A DNA stretch of 32,281 nucleotides, from positions 1 through 32,281 of the forward strand of contig JALVAK010000044.1 in the NCBI GenBank assembly GCA_027011225.1, in the 5' to 3' direction. This stretch comes from Nautiliaceae bacterium (GTDB lineage Bacteria; Campylobacterota; Campylobacteria; Campylobacterales; Nautiliaceae). A program made the translations under genes and the position numbers. Below, piece after piece: positions 8,826-18,861 of the stretch (within the stretch, counting starts at the first letter, position 1; the number at the start of each line of letters is the position of its first letter). The notes below the pieces were generated by a model, which saw only the letters and a list, made by a program, of their open reading frames with translations, had not been told where the DNA came from and made no database searches.

Positions 8826-9808
8826 TGTAGTTTTACTCCTTTTTTACCTTTTTTAATTTTACCAATAATATATCCATCGCTATTTTGAAGAACATTATCT
8901 ACATTTTCCTCACTTACTGCTAAAATCATACCAACACCCATATTAAATGTTCTAAACATCTCTTCTTCATCTACATATTCTTTCATAAATTCAAAAATTG
9001 GAAGTACTTTTATTTTATCTTTATAAACCACAGCTTCAAGATTCTCTGGCAATATTCTTGGAAGATTCTCTACTATTCCTCCACCAGTAATGTGAGCAAG
9101 TGCATTAATAAAAGGTTTTAATCTTTTAAAATCTTTTACATAAATTCTAGTAGGAGTAAGAAGTATATCAATTAATTTTTTCCCATCAATTTCATCATCG
9201 AATTTCATTTTAAGTTTTTCAAAGAAAAGTTTTCTTACAAGAGAATAGCCATTTGAATGTATACCACTGCTAGGAAGTGCTATTAATATATCACCTTCTT
9301 TTACTTTTGGATTTAATTCATCTTCTTCTGCAATTCCTACTGCAAATCCTGCTAAATCAAAATCTTCTTCAGTATACATTCCAGGCATCTCAGCAGTTTC
9401 ACCACCAATTAAAGCACACTCAGCTTCTTTACATCCTTTTGCAATACCTTTAATAACTTCACTTGCAACATCAACATCAAGTTTTCCTGTAGCATAATAA
9501 TCTAAAAAAAACATAGGCTCACCGAAATTGCAAATCAAATCATTAACACACATAGCAACTAAATCAATCCCTATTGTGTCATATTTTTTTGCTTCAATCG
9601 CAAGTTTAAGCTTAGTTCCAACTCCATCAGTAGCAGAAAGAAGTACAGGATTTTTATATCCTTTAGGAAGTCTAAAAGCTCCTGCAAAACTTCCAATTCC
9701 TCCTATTACATTTTCATTAAATGTCTCTTTTACTACCGGTTTAATTTTCTCTACTAAAGAATTTCCGGCATCTATATCTACTCCACTATCTTTATAGCTT
9801 ATTTTCAT
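8822..9808 (-). CDS. purM: Phosphoribosylformylglycinamidine cyclo-ligase (AIR synthetase)
   Basis: PurM catalyses the ATP-dependent closure of the imidazole ring to give aminoimidazole ribonucleotide in purine synthesis. Family signatures are SYKDSGVDIDAG at the N-terminus, GGIGSFAGAFRLP, ATDGVGTKLKLA, LIGGETAEMPGMY and AHITGGGIVENLPR. The frame is open further upstream to ATG 9844, but I chose ATG 9808. It gives the standard MKISYKDSGVD N-terminus and a 328-residue protein, and it has AGGGAG a few bases upstream. This start overlaps the end of the DUF2892 gene by 17 bases. Its stop overlaps the psd start. Confidence 0.97.
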   Translation of the reverse strand: MKISYKDSGVDIDAGNSLVEKIKPVVKETFNENVIGGIGSFAGAFRLPKGYKNPVLLSATDGVGTKLKLAIEAKKYDTIGIDLVAMCVNDLICNFGEPMFFLDYYATGKLDVDVASEVIKGIAKGCKEAECALIGGETAEMPGMYTEEDFDLAGFAVGIAEEDELNPKVKEGDILIALPSSGIHSNGYSLVRKLFFEKLKMKFDDEIDGKKLIDILLTPTRIYVKDFKRLKPFINALAHITGGGIVENLPRILPENLEAVVYKDKIKVLPIFEFMKEYVDEEEMFRTFNMGVGMILAVSEENVDNVLQNSDGYIIGKIKKGKKGVKLQ

Positions 9809-10040
9809 TATTTTCTCCCTCACACTCACAATAACAACTTCCAAAGATTTTAGTTAAAACCCAAGTGCTTGGACAAAAATCAAAAGCAAAATAAATAAAT
9901 AACATAATAGACATAAACGCCAATAAAGCTAAAGCTGCCAGCGTAGCACCTTTTGCTAAAAGCATTAAAATAATCAAAGTAAAAATGCTCATCATAAGTC
10001 TTTGAATTCTCTCAGCACACCAAAATTTTTTAGTTTTCAT
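9792..10040 (-). CDS. DUF2892-like small inner-membrane protein
   Basis: This 82-residue protein has two adjacent hydrophobic segments at about residues 14-32 and 34-54. A cysteine-containing segment follows (DFCPSTWVLTKIFGSCYCEC) and then an acidic tail. The pattern of a short N-terminal CAERIQRL motif, two helices and then FCP with a further C-terminal Cys fits DUF2892 (YgaP-type) membrane domains. The function is unknown; the four late cysteines could bind metal or form disulfides. Its 3' end holds the ribosome site and start of purM. A 9-base gap separates it from the upstream trpS gene. Confidence 0.72.
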   Translation of the reverse strand: MKTKKFWCAERIQRLMMSIFTLIILMLLAKGATLAALALLAFMSIMLFIYFAFDFCPSTWVLTKIFGSCYCECEGENNENKL

Positions 10041-10049
10041 ATTACTCCT

Positions 10050-11018
10050 TTAAAAAATTATTTTATTAACTTCATTCATCTTTGAAGAAGCAATTTCTTT
10101 TGCTTTCTTATTTCCTTGATTAATTATATCTAAAATTTCTCCATCATTTAAAGAGGCTTTTTTTTCTCTAATTGGCTCTAAAATTTTATCAATATTACTA
10201 GCACATCTTTTTTTACACTCTACACATCCAATTGAGCCTTCTTTACATGCTTTTTCTATTTCGGCAACTTCTTGAGGGCTTGAGAAAGCTTTATGATAAT
10301 CAAAAACTATACAAACTTCAGGATGACCCGGGTCTGTTTTTTTAATTCTTGCTGGGTCTGTTTTTGCTTTTCTAACTTTAGCCCAAATTTCTTCAGGAGT
10401 GTCATCAAGATAAATTGCATTATTATAACTTTTACTCATTTTTCTACCATCAAGCCCTGGAAGTCTTGAAATTTGAGTTAAAAGCTCTTTTGGCTCTTTA
10501 AAAACTTCAGTTTTGTAAAGATAATGAAAATGTCTTACTATTTCTCTTGCAAGCTCAAGATGGGGTTTTTGGTCTTCACCAATTGGCACTAAATCTGCAT
10601 CATAAAGAACAATATCAGCAGTTTGAAGCACTGGATAAGTTAAAAATCCCGCATTATTTTTCTTTTTATATTCATCTTGAGCCATTGCATCTTTATAAGT
10701 CGGATTCCTCTCAAGCCAGCTAAGAGGTGTTATCATATTTAAAATTAAATAAAGCTCAGCATGCTCTTTTATACTACTTTGAATATAAAGATTTGTTTTT
10801 TCTGGCTCAATACCACATGCAATCCACTCTTTTACAAGCTCAATTGAAGATTCTTTTAGATTAATATTTTCATCAAATTTAGTAGTAAGCGCATGCCAAT
10901 CTGCTACAAAGAAAAAACATTCATAACTCTCTTGCAAATTAAGCCAGTTTTTTATAACTCCTATGTAATGTCCTAAATGAAGTTTTCCTGTTGGTCTCAT
11001 ACCACTAACAACTCTCAA
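10050..11018 (-). CDS. trpS: Tryptophanyl-tRNA synthetase
   Basis: TrpRS charges tRNA-Trp. It is a class I synthetase with the HIGH-type motif as HLGH at residues 14-17 (SGMRPTGKLHLGHYIG) and the KMSKS loop in GLDGRKMSKSYNN at about 195. The length of 322 residues is normal for bacterial TrpRS. The start codon is TTG, not ATG. It overlaps the stop of the upstream beta-barrel gene as TTGA, with AGGAG 7 bases ahead. No tryptophan biosynthetic genes lie beside it, and no leader or T-box-like element precedes it because the upstream gene abuts it. Confidence 0.97.
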   Translation of the reverse strand: MRVVSGMRPTGKLHLGHYIGVIKNWLNLQESYECFFFVADWHALTTKFDENINLKESSIELVKEWIACGIEPEKTNLYIQSSIKEHAELYLILNMITPLSWLERNPTYKDAMAQDEYKKKNNAGFLTYPVLQTADIVLYDADLVPIGEDQKPHLELAREIVRHFHYLYKTEVFKEPKELLTQISRLPGLDGRKMSKSYNNAIYLDDTPEEIWAKVRKAKTDPARIKKTDPGHPEVCIVFDYHKAFSSPQEVAEIEKACKEGSIGCVECKKRCASNIDKILEPIREKKASLNDGEILDIINQGNKKAKEIASSKMNEVNKIIF

Positions 11019-11815
11019 AATTTAGCTCCTATCTCAGCAAATGCGCCTTTATACTGTAGTTTTGTTGTATTATCTCCATCAACTCCATACGCTTCTTTGT
11101 ATCTATATCCAACTTTTATAAATGGATTAACAGGTCCTGGAATGTCAATTGTATATTTAATAGCTCCTAAATAATCATAATGGTGATTATCTCCAGCTTT
11201 TGCCCATTTAATATCTGCTAATGCGCTAAATCCAAAAATTTTCATTGTTTCAATATGTCCATAAACATAAGGTAAAATCACACTAAAACTTTGATTTACT
11301 ATTTCTTTATCACTTGTATTATCATAAATTTTAGTTTTACCATCCCATATATCAGCACCAGCTCCAACTTCTATATCTGCAAAAAAAGGATTAAATTCAT
11401 AAAATGCTGTAATATCATATGAATTTATATCCATTTTCGTATCTGCATTAGTTAAAGCTGTATTAATCCTTACATCATCAAAAATTTTCACATTACCTGC
11501 TACATAATTACTATGACCAGTTGAGTGATATTTTGTGTATTGAAACTTAATATTTGGAAGTATGGGGATTGGATGAATTATTTTTGCCCAAAAAAATGGA
11601 TTACTTTTATCTTTAAGCCCTAAATTACCTGTATTAGAATTACCATCTCTCTCAGCTGAAGGGTTGTTAAAATAGTTTATTGTATCACCATTTTTTACAT
11701 AGCCATCAATATTTTCTTGCCAAATACCAACTCCTGCGCTAAAGCTTAATACATCAGCACTTGCAAAACTAACACCACATACTAAAGTAGCTAAAATTAA
11801 ACTAATCTTTTTCAC
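11015..11815 (-). CDS. Outer-membrane beta-barrel protein, TIGR04219-like
   Basis: The 266-residue protein begins with a signal peptide (MKKISLILATLVCGVSFASA, cleavage about residue 20). It then shows alternating beta strands (DVLSFSAGVGIWQ, PFFWAKIIHPIPILPNIKFQYTK) and ends in Phe (AEIGAKF), as expected for insertion by the Bam complex. The opening motif and the IDIPGPVNPFIKVGYRYKE segment resemble the TIGR04219 family of putative outer-membrane barrels. The start is GTG with AAGGAG 7 bases upstream, lying inside the last 14 bases of der. A surface barrel inside an array of cytoplasmic housekeeping genes is unusual. Its ligand or role is unknown. Confidence 0.82.
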   Translation of the reverse strand: MKKISLILATLVCGVSFASADVLSFSAGVGIWQENIDGYVKNGDTINYFNNPSAERDGNSNTGNLGLKDKSNPFFWAKIIHPIPILPNIKFQYTKYHSTGHSNYVAGNVKIFDDVRINTALTNADTKMDINSYDITAFYEFNPFFADIEVGAGADIWDGKTKIYDNTSDKEIVNQSFSVILPYVYGHIETMKIFGFSALADIKWAKAGDNHHYDYLGAIKYTIDIPGPVNPFIKVGYRYKEAYGVDGDNTTKLQYKGAFAEIGAKF

Positions 11816-13184
11816 TTCTCTCTCCTTTTTCTCTTGGAATCAATACTATAGGTGTTCCTGTAAAATCCTCTTTTTGACGCAAAAAGTTTATCAAATATCT
11901 CTCATATGAAAAGTGAAGTTTAGGTTTATTCATAATAAGAGCAATTGTAGGAGGTTTTATTCCAAATTGAGTCGCATAATAAATCTTAATCTCTTTACCT
12001 CTAACATCTGTTGGAAGATTATGACGCATAGTAGCTTCTTTAATCCATTCATTTAATTTTGAAGTTGGAATTCTTTTTGTATAGTTTCCATACACATAAA
12101 CAATTTTTTCTTTTAATTTATCAATATTTCTTTTTGTTTTAGCGCTAACTACCATGAAAGGAGCATAATCTAAATATTTGAATCTATGCTTAACTTCTTT
12201 TTCAAATTTTTTATAATCCATTTTAGCTTCATCCCATTTGTTAGCAACAATTATACATGCATTTTTGTGTTTTTGAATAAGACCACCTATCTTTTCATCA
12301 AGCTCAACTATGCCATTTTCAGCATCAAGAACTAAAATTGCAACATCAGCTTCTTTAAGCACTTTTTCTGTACGCATTAGCGCATATTTTTCAATATCTT
12401 TTATTTTACCTCTTCTTCTAATTCCAGCTGTATCTACAAATGTTATATGATATCCATTAAAATAAATACTCTCATCAATAGGGTCTATTGTTGTCCCATC
12501 AACATCACTCACAATTGCTCTTTCACTCCCTACAAGTGCATTAAGAAGTGAGCTTTTTCCAACATTTACTCTTCCAACAATTGCTACTTTGATTTCTTTA
12601 AGATTTTCTAAATCTTCATTTTCTTCTTCACTAAATAAATCTTCTAATGGAATATCTTCTTCAATTGTATTAGCTTCTATTATCTTTTGTTTTTTTGGAA
12701 CAAATTCTTTAATTCTTTCAATAAGTTTTCCAACTCCTCTATTATGAGATACTGAAATTGGATAAATCTCTTCTACTCCAAGCTCATAAAAATCATAAAC
12801 TTTTTCCATCATTTTGTCGTTATCTACTTTATTAACTACCAAAATAATTGGTTTATTTAGCTTTTGCAAGCTTCTTATATATTTTTTTTCTTCCTCATCA
12901 GGAATAGTTTTAGCATCTACCATATAAATAATTAAATCTGCTTCTTTTGCAGCATCAAATGCTTTTTCTTTTACTTTATTAAATAATTCATCTCTCTCTT
13001 CTAACCCACCAGTATCAAGCAACACAATATCTTCAAGCTCATCATCAAGACTAACAACTCTTTTTTTAATATCTCTAGTAGTTCCTGCTTTATCAGAAAT
13101 AATTGCATCTTTTTCTCTTAATAACCTATTGAAAAAACTACTTTTACCTACATTTGGCTTTCCTAAAATCGCTACTTTAAACAT
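11802..13184 (-). CDS. der: Ribosome biogenesis GTPase Der (EngA)
   Basis: Der is an essential double GTPase that acts in maturation of the 50S ribosomal subunit. Two GTPase domains are visible. The first has GKPNVGKSS at about residues 8-16, DTGG and NKVD. The second has GRVNVGKSS near residue 200, DTAGIRRRGKI and NKWDEA. A C-terminal KH-like domain follows (FGIKPPTIALIMNKP). At 460 residues the length is normal. The ATG overlaps the leuA stop by one base (TAATG). Its last bases carry the ribosome site for the beta-barrel gene. Confidence 0.97.
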   Translation of the reverse strand: MFKVAILGKPNVGKSSFFNRLLREKDAIISDKAGTTRDIKKRVVSLDDELEDIVLLDTGGLEERDELFNKVKEKAFDAAKEADLIIYMVDAKTIPDEEEKKYIRSLQKLNKPIILVVNKVDNDKMMEKVYDFYELGVEEIYPISVSHNRGVGKLIERIKEFVPKKQKIIEANTIEEDIPLEDLFSEEENEDLENLKEIKVAIVGRVNVGKSSLLNALVGSERAIVSDVDGTTIDPIDESIYFNGYHITFVDTAGIRRRGKIKDIEKYALMRTEKVLKEADVAILVLDAENGIVELDEKIGGLIQKHKNACIIVANKWDEAKMDYKKFEKEVKHRFKYLDYAPFMVVSAKTKRNIDKLKEKIVYVYGNYTKRIPTSKLNEWIKEATMRHNLPTDVRGKEIKIYYATQFGIKPPTIALIMNKPKLHFSYERYLINFLRQKEDFTGTPIVLIPREKGERSEKD

Positions 13185-14737
13185 TAAATTGAATCCTTAT
13201 AACTAATTTTTTTAGCAAGTAAATCTTTCATATGCAAATAGTTATTTAGCGCATTTATATATGCTTTTGCACTTGCTAGCATTGTATCAATACTTAGCCC
13301 ATGCCCCATAACAGCAGGCTTGTTTTCATCAAAAATTACTTTTACCATAACTTTAGCTAAAGCATCTTTACCCTCACTTACCGCTTCAACTTTATAATCT
13401 AAAAGTCTTCCATTAATTCCGCTAATTCTATCAATTACTTTAAATACAGCATCAATTGTACCCTCACCTATTGCTGCATCTGTAAAAATCTTATCTTCAT
13501 ACTTAATTTTTGCAGCAGCACTTGGCATACCCTCACTACAATCACTTAGTTGAAGTGAAATAAGCTCATATACTTTTGGAGTCTTATCGCTTGCTTCGTT
13601 AATTAATGCTAAAATATCTTCATCATAAATCTCTTTTTTCTTATCAGCAAGTTTTTTGAATTTCATAAACAATTCATTAAGCTCATCTTCACTTATGTCG
13701 CTAAATCCAAGAGCTTCAAGTTTTTTCTTAAATGCATGACGACCGCTGTGTTTACCAAGGACAATAGTATCTTTTACATCAAGCCCAATATCTTCTGCTT
13801 TCATAATTTCATACGTCTCTTTGTGCTTAAGCACTCCATCTTGATGGATTCCACTCTCATGTGCAAATGCATTTCTTCCAACAATCGCTTTATTTGGCTG
13901 AGGCTCTATACCTGTAACTGATGCTACAAGTCTGCTTGTAGGATAAATTTCTTTTGTATTAATTCTTGTATCAATTCCATCAAATAAATCGCGTCTAACT
14001 TTTATTGCCATTACAATCTCTTCTAGTGCAGCATTTCCAGCTCTCTCACCTAGCCCATTTATAGTGCATTCAACTTGTCTTGCTCCATTTAAAATTGAAT
14101 AAAGTGAATTTGCAGTAGCAAGACCTAAGTCATTGTGACAATGAACTGAAAAAGTTATATCTTTTGGAAAATAATCAACTAATTCTTTTATCATTGCTCC
14201 CATTTCTGTTGGAAATCTGTATCCAACAGTATCAGGAATATTAATTGTTTTTGCTCCAGCTTCAATTACAGCGCTAATAATCTCTTTTAAAAAGCTCATT
14301 TCACTTCTTCCAGCATCTTCACAGCTAAATTCTACATCATCTACAAAACTCCTAGCATATTTAACTGCATCAACTGCTCTTTTTATAACTTCATCAGGAC
14401 TCATTCTAAGTTTGTATTTCATATGAATAGGGCTTGTTGCAATAAAAGTGTGAATTCTTTTTAATGGTGCTGGCTCAATTGCTTTTGCTGCTGCTTCAAT
14501 ATCTTTTTCTAACGCTCTTGCAAGTGAGCAGATAGTAGAATCTTTTACTTCTTTTGCAATCATATTAATAGCCTCAAAATCTCCTGGACTTGCCGCTGCA
14601 AAACCAGCTTCTATTATGTCTACTCTTAACTTTTCAAGCTGTTTTGCTACTTTAATTTTTTCTTCAATGGTCATACTAGCACCAGGAGATTGCTCTCCAT
14701 CTCTTAGGGTTGTATCAAAAATCTTAACCATCTCCAT
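13184..14737 (-). CDS. leuA: 2-isopropylmalate synthase
   Basis: LeuA condenses acetyl-CoA with 2-oxoisovalerate in the first committed step of leucine synthesis. It shows the DRE-TIM signature [16 protein letters not shown] at the N-terminus, the metal-binding HxH in [12 protein letters not shown], and the [14 protein letters not shown] motif. The C-terminal LeuA dimer or regulatory domain lies at about residues 385-500 and presumably gives leucine feedback control. The length is 517 residues. AAGGA lies 5 bases before ATG 14737. A consensus sigma70 promoter sits in the 66-base gap upstream and predicts a leader of only about 18 bases, so no leucine attenuator is present. No other leu genes are adjacent. 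A homocitrate or citramalate synthase is a less likely alternative. Confidence 0.93.
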   Translation of the reverse strand: MEMVKIFDTTLRDGEQSPGASMTIEEKIKVAKQLEKLRVDIIEAGFAAASPGDFEAINMIAKEVKDSTICSLARALEKDIEAAAKAIEPAPLKRIHTFIATSPIHMKYKLRMSPDEVIKRAVDAVKYARSFVDDVEFSCEDAGRSEMSFLKEIISAVIEAGAKTINIPDTVGYRFPTEMGAMIKELVDYFPKDITFSVHCHNDLGLATANSLYSILNGARQVECTINGLGERAGNAALEEIVMAIKVRRDLFDGIDTRINTKEIYPTSRLVASVTGIEPQPNKAIVGRNAFAHESGIHQDGVLKHKETYEIMKAEDIGLDVKDTIVLGKHSGRHAFKKKLEALGFSDISEDELNELFMKFKKLADKKKEIYDEDILALINEASDKTPKVYELISLQLSDCSEGMPSAAAKIKYEDKIFTDAAIGEGTIDAVFKVIDRISGINGRLLDYKVEAVSEGKDALAKVMVKVIFDENKPAVMGHGLSIDTMLASAKAYINALNNYLHMKDLLAKKISYKDSI

Positions 14738-14761
14738 ACTAATCCTTTATATATTTTTAAA

Positions 14762-14790
14762 ATTATACAAAAAAGTAAAATATTTGTCAA
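14762..14790 (-). promoter_or_regulatory. Consensus sigma70 promoter for leuA and downstream genes
   Basis: On the minus strand TTGACA (14790-14785) and TATAAT (14767-14762) are separated by exactly 17 bases, a perfect match to the sigma70 consensus. It lies between the pssA stop (14804) and the leuA ATG (14737). It predicts transcription from about 14755 through leuA, der and possibly on to carA. Good -35 boxes are uncommon in Campylobacterota, so this may be an unusually strong promoter. Confidence 0.75.
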
Positions 14791-14803
14791 AGGAAAAAAA
14801 TTA

Positions 14804-15505
14804 TTATTTAGTAATCTTTTGTGCTTTTAACATTCCTCTAATACCCCTAATTACCCCATAAAATGTATAAATAGTTAAAATAATGGCAATTGATTCTATT
14901 GGATATAAGTAAATAAGCGAAGCAATAATTATAATAAAAATCAGCACCTTAATAGCAACATTTTTATCAAAATTAATTTTTTTAAAACTTGGATATCTAA
15001 AATTACTCACCATCAAAAAAGCTAAAAATAAAGCTCCTATTAAAATTAACACATCAAAATTACCATTATATTTTACATCAAGCATAATCCAACTACTAAG
15101 TACTACTGCAGCAGTTGGAATAGGAAGCCCTATAAAATATCTAGGGTCACCAGTAGTAACATTAAATCTTGCAAGTCTAATAGCGCCAAATACAACAAAA
15201 AGCCCACTTACTAATGCCCCAAATTTACCATAATCTTTACCAATTGCAAAAAAAAGCATCATAGCAGGTGCTACTCCAAATGCTACTATATCTGCTAATG
15301 AATCAAATTCTACTCCAAATTTAGAAGTGGTATTTGTAAGTCTAGCAACCCTTCCATCAAGCCCATCTGCAATTAAAGACAATATTATATAAATAAATGC
15401 TTTTTCAAAATTTCCCTGAGATGAAGCTATTATACTCATAACCCCAAAGAAAATACTAAGCGCTGTAAAAAAATTTGGAAGTAGATATGCTAAATTAATT
15501 TTCAT
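14804..15505 (-). CDS. pssA: CDP-diacylglycerol-serine O-phosphatidyltransferase
   Basis: PssA makes phosphatidylserine from CDP-diacylglycerol and serine at the inner membrane. The full CDP-alcohol phosphotransferase signature is present with exact spacing: Asp47, Asp50-Gly51, Ala54-Arg55, Gly64, Asp68 and Asp72. Several hydrophobic helices occupy the rest of the 233 residues. The gene overlaps the upstream short psd gene by 11 bases, which couples the enzyme that makes phosphatidylserine to a Psd-type protein likely to decarboxylate it. This pair directly after ftsH matches the order I recall from Campylobacter. Confidence 0.95.
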   Translation of the reverse strand: MKINLAYLLPNFFTALSIFFGVMSIIASSQGNFEKAFIYIILSLIADGLDGRVARLTNTTSKFGVEFDSLADIVAFGVAPAMMLFFAIGKDYGKFGALVSGLFVVFGAIRLARFNVTTGDPRYFIGLPIPTAAVVLSSWIMLDVKYNGNFDVLILIGALFLAFLMVSNFRYPSFKKINFDKNVAIKVLIFIIIIASLIYLYPIESIAIILTIYTFYGVIRGIRGMLKAQKITK

Positions 15506-16136
15506 TAATATATCCTATTAAACTCTCACCTGCTTTTACTTTTTGAAATTCAGTTACTTTAAGTGTTGTGTTTTTAGGCAGATACACATCTACTTGAGAG
15601 CCAAATGTAATCATCCCATATCTTTCAGCTAACTTAATTGGACCTAAATCTCTAAACATAATTATCCTTCTTGTTATAAATCCTGCTATTTGGTTTACTA
15701 CAATAGAAGCTAATTCATTTTCAAAAAGAACTCTATTTTGCTCATTAAGCTCACTGGCTTTATTATCGCTTAAAAATAAAAATTCCCCATGAATATACTC
15801 TCTTGCTTTCATCTCACCTTCGATTGGACTTCTTTGTATATGCACATCAAAAAGTGAAAGTCTTATTGATAGTTTTGTTGATTCTTTTTTAGTAATAGGC
15901 GAAATTGCATCAGTTATTGAAATAATAGTGCCATCACTTGGTGAAATTATAGCATTAGGAGAAGTATCTTCTGGCACTCTTTCTGGATTTCTAAAAAAAT
16001 ATAAAAAAAACAAAAAAAGAGCAAAAAGCCCAATTTGAACAATTAAGGGAAAATGTAAAAGCAAAGATAATAAAAAAGCAATCCCACTAACAATTATATA
16101 AGGATACCCCTCTTTAAGAATTATTTCCGTTTTCAT
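15495..16136 (-). CDS. psd: Phosphatidylserine decarboxylase-type protein (short form)
   Basis: This is a member of the short bacterial/archaeal Psd branch. Two hydrophobic segments lie within about residues 11-48, followed by [13 protein letters not shown], His99 in FDVHIQRSP, and the cleavage-site Gly-Ser180 in [12 protein letters not shown], which would yield the pyruvoyl group. I chose ATG 16136 (213 residues) over ATG 16142 because AGAGG lies 6 bases before the inner ATG but directly abuts the outer one. The start lies within the last bases of ftsH and the end overlaps pssA. It should make phosphatidylethanolamine, or decarboxylate a related lipid. Its substrate relative to the long-form psd at 8037-8825 is unresolved. 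Confidence 0.88.
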   Translation of the reverse strand: MKTEIILKEGYPYIIVSGIAFLLSLLLHFPLIVQIGLFALFLFFLYFFRNPERVPEDTSPNAIISPSDGTIISITDAISPITKKESTKLSIRLSLFDVHIQRSPIEGEMKAREYIHGEFLFLSDNKASELNEQNRVLFENELASIVVNQIAGFITRRIIMFRDLGPIKLAERYGMITFGSQVDVYLPKNTTLKVTEFQKVKAGESLIGYINEN

Positions 16137-18039
16137 TATCATCCTCTTTTATCTTTTTATCTTCATTTTTAGCATTATATTCTTTTATTACTTCTTCTAA
16201 TTTTCCTTCATCATATGCCTTTATAAGCTCTCTAACTCTTTTTCCTTCAATTACTTCTTGCTCATAAAGCTCTTTTACCATTTGCTCTATTACTGGAGCA
16301 TATTTTTTAAGTTTATCTTTAACTATTTTATATCTCTCATCTAAAAAGTTTTTAACAAATTCATCAACTTCTTGCTGTAATTTTTCAGAATAATCCTTAC
16401 TCTCAGCAAATCCGCCTAAAAATTTATTTGTTTGTTTCTCAAGCACCATAAGACCAGCAACATCGCTCATACCATACATTTTTACCATGCCTTTTATAAT
16501 ATCTGTAGCTCTTTCAAGGTCATTACTTGCACCTGTAGAAATTTCTCCTATAAAAATTTCTTCTGCCGCTCTTCCCCCAAGTAAAGTATCTACTTCTGCA
16601 ATAAGCTCATGTTTTTGCATCAAATATTTATCTTCTTCTGGCATATTTAGAGTATAACCAAGCGCCGCAAGACCCCTTGGAACAATTGAAACTTTTTTTA
16701 CTTTCCTAGCACCTTGGGTTGTTTCTGCGATTACTGCATGTCCGCTTTCATGATAAGCTACTATTTTTTTATCTTTTTCATTAAGCCTTCTAGATTTTTT
16801 CTCAAGCCCTGCTATTTGTCTCTCAACTGCTTCTAGAAAATCTTCTTGATTTACTTCTTTTTTGCCTTTTCTACCAGCAAGCAAAGCTGCTTCATTTACA
16901 ATATTTGCTAAATCTGCTCCTGCAAGCCCTGCAGTAATTCTTGCAATCTCTTCTAAATCTACATCTTTTCCTGCTTTTATTTTTTTAACATGTACTTTTA
17001 AAATTTGCACTCTTCCTTTAAAATCTGGTTTATCCACTAAAACTTGTCTATCAAATCTCCCGGGTCTAAGAAGTGCTGGGTCAAGAATTTCTGGTCTGTT
17101 TGTAGCAGCAAGAACAATTACCGGCTCATTTGAATCAAATCCATCCATCTCTGCTAAAAGCTGATTTAGAGTCTGCTCTCTTTCATCATTTCCCCCCATT
17201 GGACCACCAACTGCTCTAGACTTACCAATAGCATCAATCTCATCGATAAATATAATACTTGGCGCTTCTTTTTTTGCCTGATTAAATAAATCTCTCACTC
17301 TTGCAGCACCAACACCTACAAACATCTCTATAAAACTACTACCACTAACAGCAAAAAAAGGTACATTTGCCTCCCCTGCTACTGCTTTTGCAAGTAACGT
17401 CTTACCAGTACCCGGAGGACCTACAAGAAGTACACCTTTTGGAATTTTGGCACCAAGCTCAATATATCTATCAGGATTTTTAAGAAAATCAACTATCTCT
17501 TTTACTTCTTCTTTAGCTTCATCATTTCCTGCTACATCATCAAATTTAACATTTGGTTTTTCTGACTTTATAAGCCCTTTTGCACTCCCAAATCCAAGCA
17601 CTCCTCCCATACCTTTTTGCATCCTGCTTGCCAGAAACATCCAAATTGCAAAAAAGATAAAAATAGGGATAATCCAACCAAAAATTAAATCATTTAACCA
17701 GTTATTATCATTAATAGCACCATATGGCACATGATATTTATCTAATGTCTCTACTAATGTCGGGTCATTTGATACTTTTTGAATAGTAATAACTTCCCCT
17801 GTTTTTAACTTAGCTCTTATTATATTCTTACCAATTGCTACATAAGCTAATTTTCCTTCTTTTGCTAATCTTTTAATATCAGAGTAAGTATAAGCTATAA
17901 CTTTATTAGCAGAAGTTATATTGCGCACTTCATTTACTGGGGCTATACTTCTAAAAATCAATACAACTAAAATTGCAAAAATTATGAATAAAATTAAAGG
18001 ATTTTGATTAAAAAAATTATTGTTATTTTTCTTACTCAT
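16114..18039 (-). CDS. ftsH: ATP-dependent zinc metalloprotease FtsH
   Basis: FtsH is a membrane-anchored AAA+ protease that degrades damaged membrane proteins and selected regulators. Two transmembrane helices (about residues 14-32 and 117-137) flank a small periplasmic domain. The AAA module has Walker A GPPGTGKT at 207-214, Walker [10 protein letters not shown] at 262-270, and the second region of homology around [21 protein letters not shown]. The zinc site is HESGH at 430-434. At 641 residues the length is normal. AAGGA precedes the ATG, which directly abuts the prmA stop. The tail is highly charged and Asn-rich. Confidence 0.98.
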   Translation of the reverse strand: MSKKNNNNFFNQNPLILFIIFAILVVLIFRSIAPVNEVRNITSANKVIAYTYSDIKRLAKEGKLAYVAIGKNIIRAKLKTGEVITIQKVSNDPTLVETLDKYHVPYGAINDNNWLNDLIFGWIIPIFIFFAIWMFLASRMQKGMGGVLGFGSAKGLIKSEKPNVKFDDVAGNDEAKEEVKEIVDFLKNPDRYIELGAKIPKGVLLVGPPGTGKTLLAKAVAGEANVPFFAVSGSSFIEMFVGVGAARVRDLFNQAKKEAPSIIFIDEIDAIGKSRAVGGPMGGNDEREQTLNQLLAEMDGFDSNEPVIVLAATNRPEILDPALLRPGRFDRQVLVDKPDFKGRVQILKVHVKKIKAGKDVDLEEIARITAGLAGADLANIVNEAALLAGRKGKKEVNQEDFLEAVERQIAGLEKKSRRLNEKDKKIVAYHESGHAVIAETTQGARKVKKVSIVPRGLAALGYTLNMPEEDKYLMQKHELIAEVDTLLGGRAAEEIFIGEISTGASNDLERATDIIKGMVKMYGMSDVAGLMVLEKQTNKFLGGFAESKDYSEKLQQEVDEFVKNFLDERYKIVKDKLKKYAPVIEQMVKELYEQEVIEGKRVRELIKAYDEGKLEEVIKEYNAKNEDKKIKEDDNENGNNS

Positions 18040-18861
18040 TTATTTCCTTTTTAATACTAAACTTACCCATTCATTTTCCTTTATTTCTTCAATTAACTCA
18101 AAATCTTTATATTTTTGTAAAACTTTGTCTTTGTATTTATCTATTATACCTGAAAGTATTAAAATATCGTTAACTTTTGATTTTATATCATCTGCTATAA
18201 AAATTAACACATCTGCTATAATATTGGCTACTACTACATCATATTTTTTATTGGTTTTATTAGCACTACCTTCCCAAATATTTTCATATTTTACATTATT
18301 AAGCTCAAAATTTTCTTTAGCACTTTTAACAGCTAATGGGTCTGTATCACACGCATCTACTTTTGCTCCAAGTTTGCTTGCAACAATTCCTAAAATACCA
18401 CTTCCGCAGCCAACATCAAGAAAAGTATTACCTTTTTTAACATATTTTTTAATAGCTTTTACACAGCTTTTTGTAGTTTCATGATGCCCACTTCCAAAAG
18501 CAAGAGCAGGGTCTATCATTATATTAATTTTATTTTTCTTTGGAGGATACCAACTTGGATGTATATAAAATTCATCAATCTCAACCGGTTTTATAGATTT
18601 TTTGTAATTTTCAATCCAATCTTTATTCTCTTTTTCTTTAATTTCAATTTCTAAATTAATCTTTTCATCAAATATTTCTTCTAAAGCTTTTACATAGGCT
18701 TTTAATTCTTCTATCAAATCATCTAATGGCTCATCACTTCTTAAAATTAAAGTATTGTTTTTCTCTTCTATTCCATTATTAAATCTCTCAATTAAAAAAT
18801 TACTAATCTCTTCTTTTTTAGAAGATGGGGTTATATAAATTTCGTAAAATATATTTTTCAT
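18040..18861 (-). CDS. prmA: Ribosomal protein L11 methyltransferase
   Basis: PrmA trimethylates amino groups of ribosomal protein L11. The N-terminal part (about residues 1-110) is the substrate-recognition region. The methyltransferase fold follows, with PALAFGSGHHETTKSC, the SAM-binding FLDVGCGSGILGIVASKLGA, and VVANIIADVLI corresponding to the NxL-type motif near the active site. The length is 273 residues. It lies between cheY, overlapping by 4 bases (ATGA), and ftsH, as I recall in Campylobacter jejuni. Confidence 0.94.
   Translation of the reverse strand: MKNIFYEIYITPSSKKEEISNFLIERFNNGIEEKNNTLILRSDEPLDDLIEELKAYVKALEEIFDEKINLEIEIKEKENKDWIENYKKSIKPVEIDEFYIHPSWYPPKKNKINIMIDPALAFGSGHHETTKSCVKAIKKYVKKGNTFLDVGCGSGILGIVASKLGAKVDACDTDPLAVKSAKENFELNNVKYENIWEGSANKTNKKYDVVVANIIADVLIFIADDIKSKVNDILILSGIIDKYKDKVLQKYKDFELIEEIKENEWVSLVLKRK

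Noticed and set aside
9809-9844. Upstream ATG extending purM by 12 codons
   Set aside because: The extra residues are not part of PurM, and AGGGAG directly precedes the inner ATG at 9808, which gives the standard MKISYKDSGVD N-terminus.
16137-16142. Upstream ATG for the short psd gene
   Set aside because: The AGAGG motif abuts this codon with no spacing but is ideally placed for the inner ATG at 16136.
18020-18484. 154-codon plus-strand frame opposite prmA
   Set aside because: It is a shadow of the conserved prmA frame, low-complexity Phe/Ser/Leu-rich, with no independent support.
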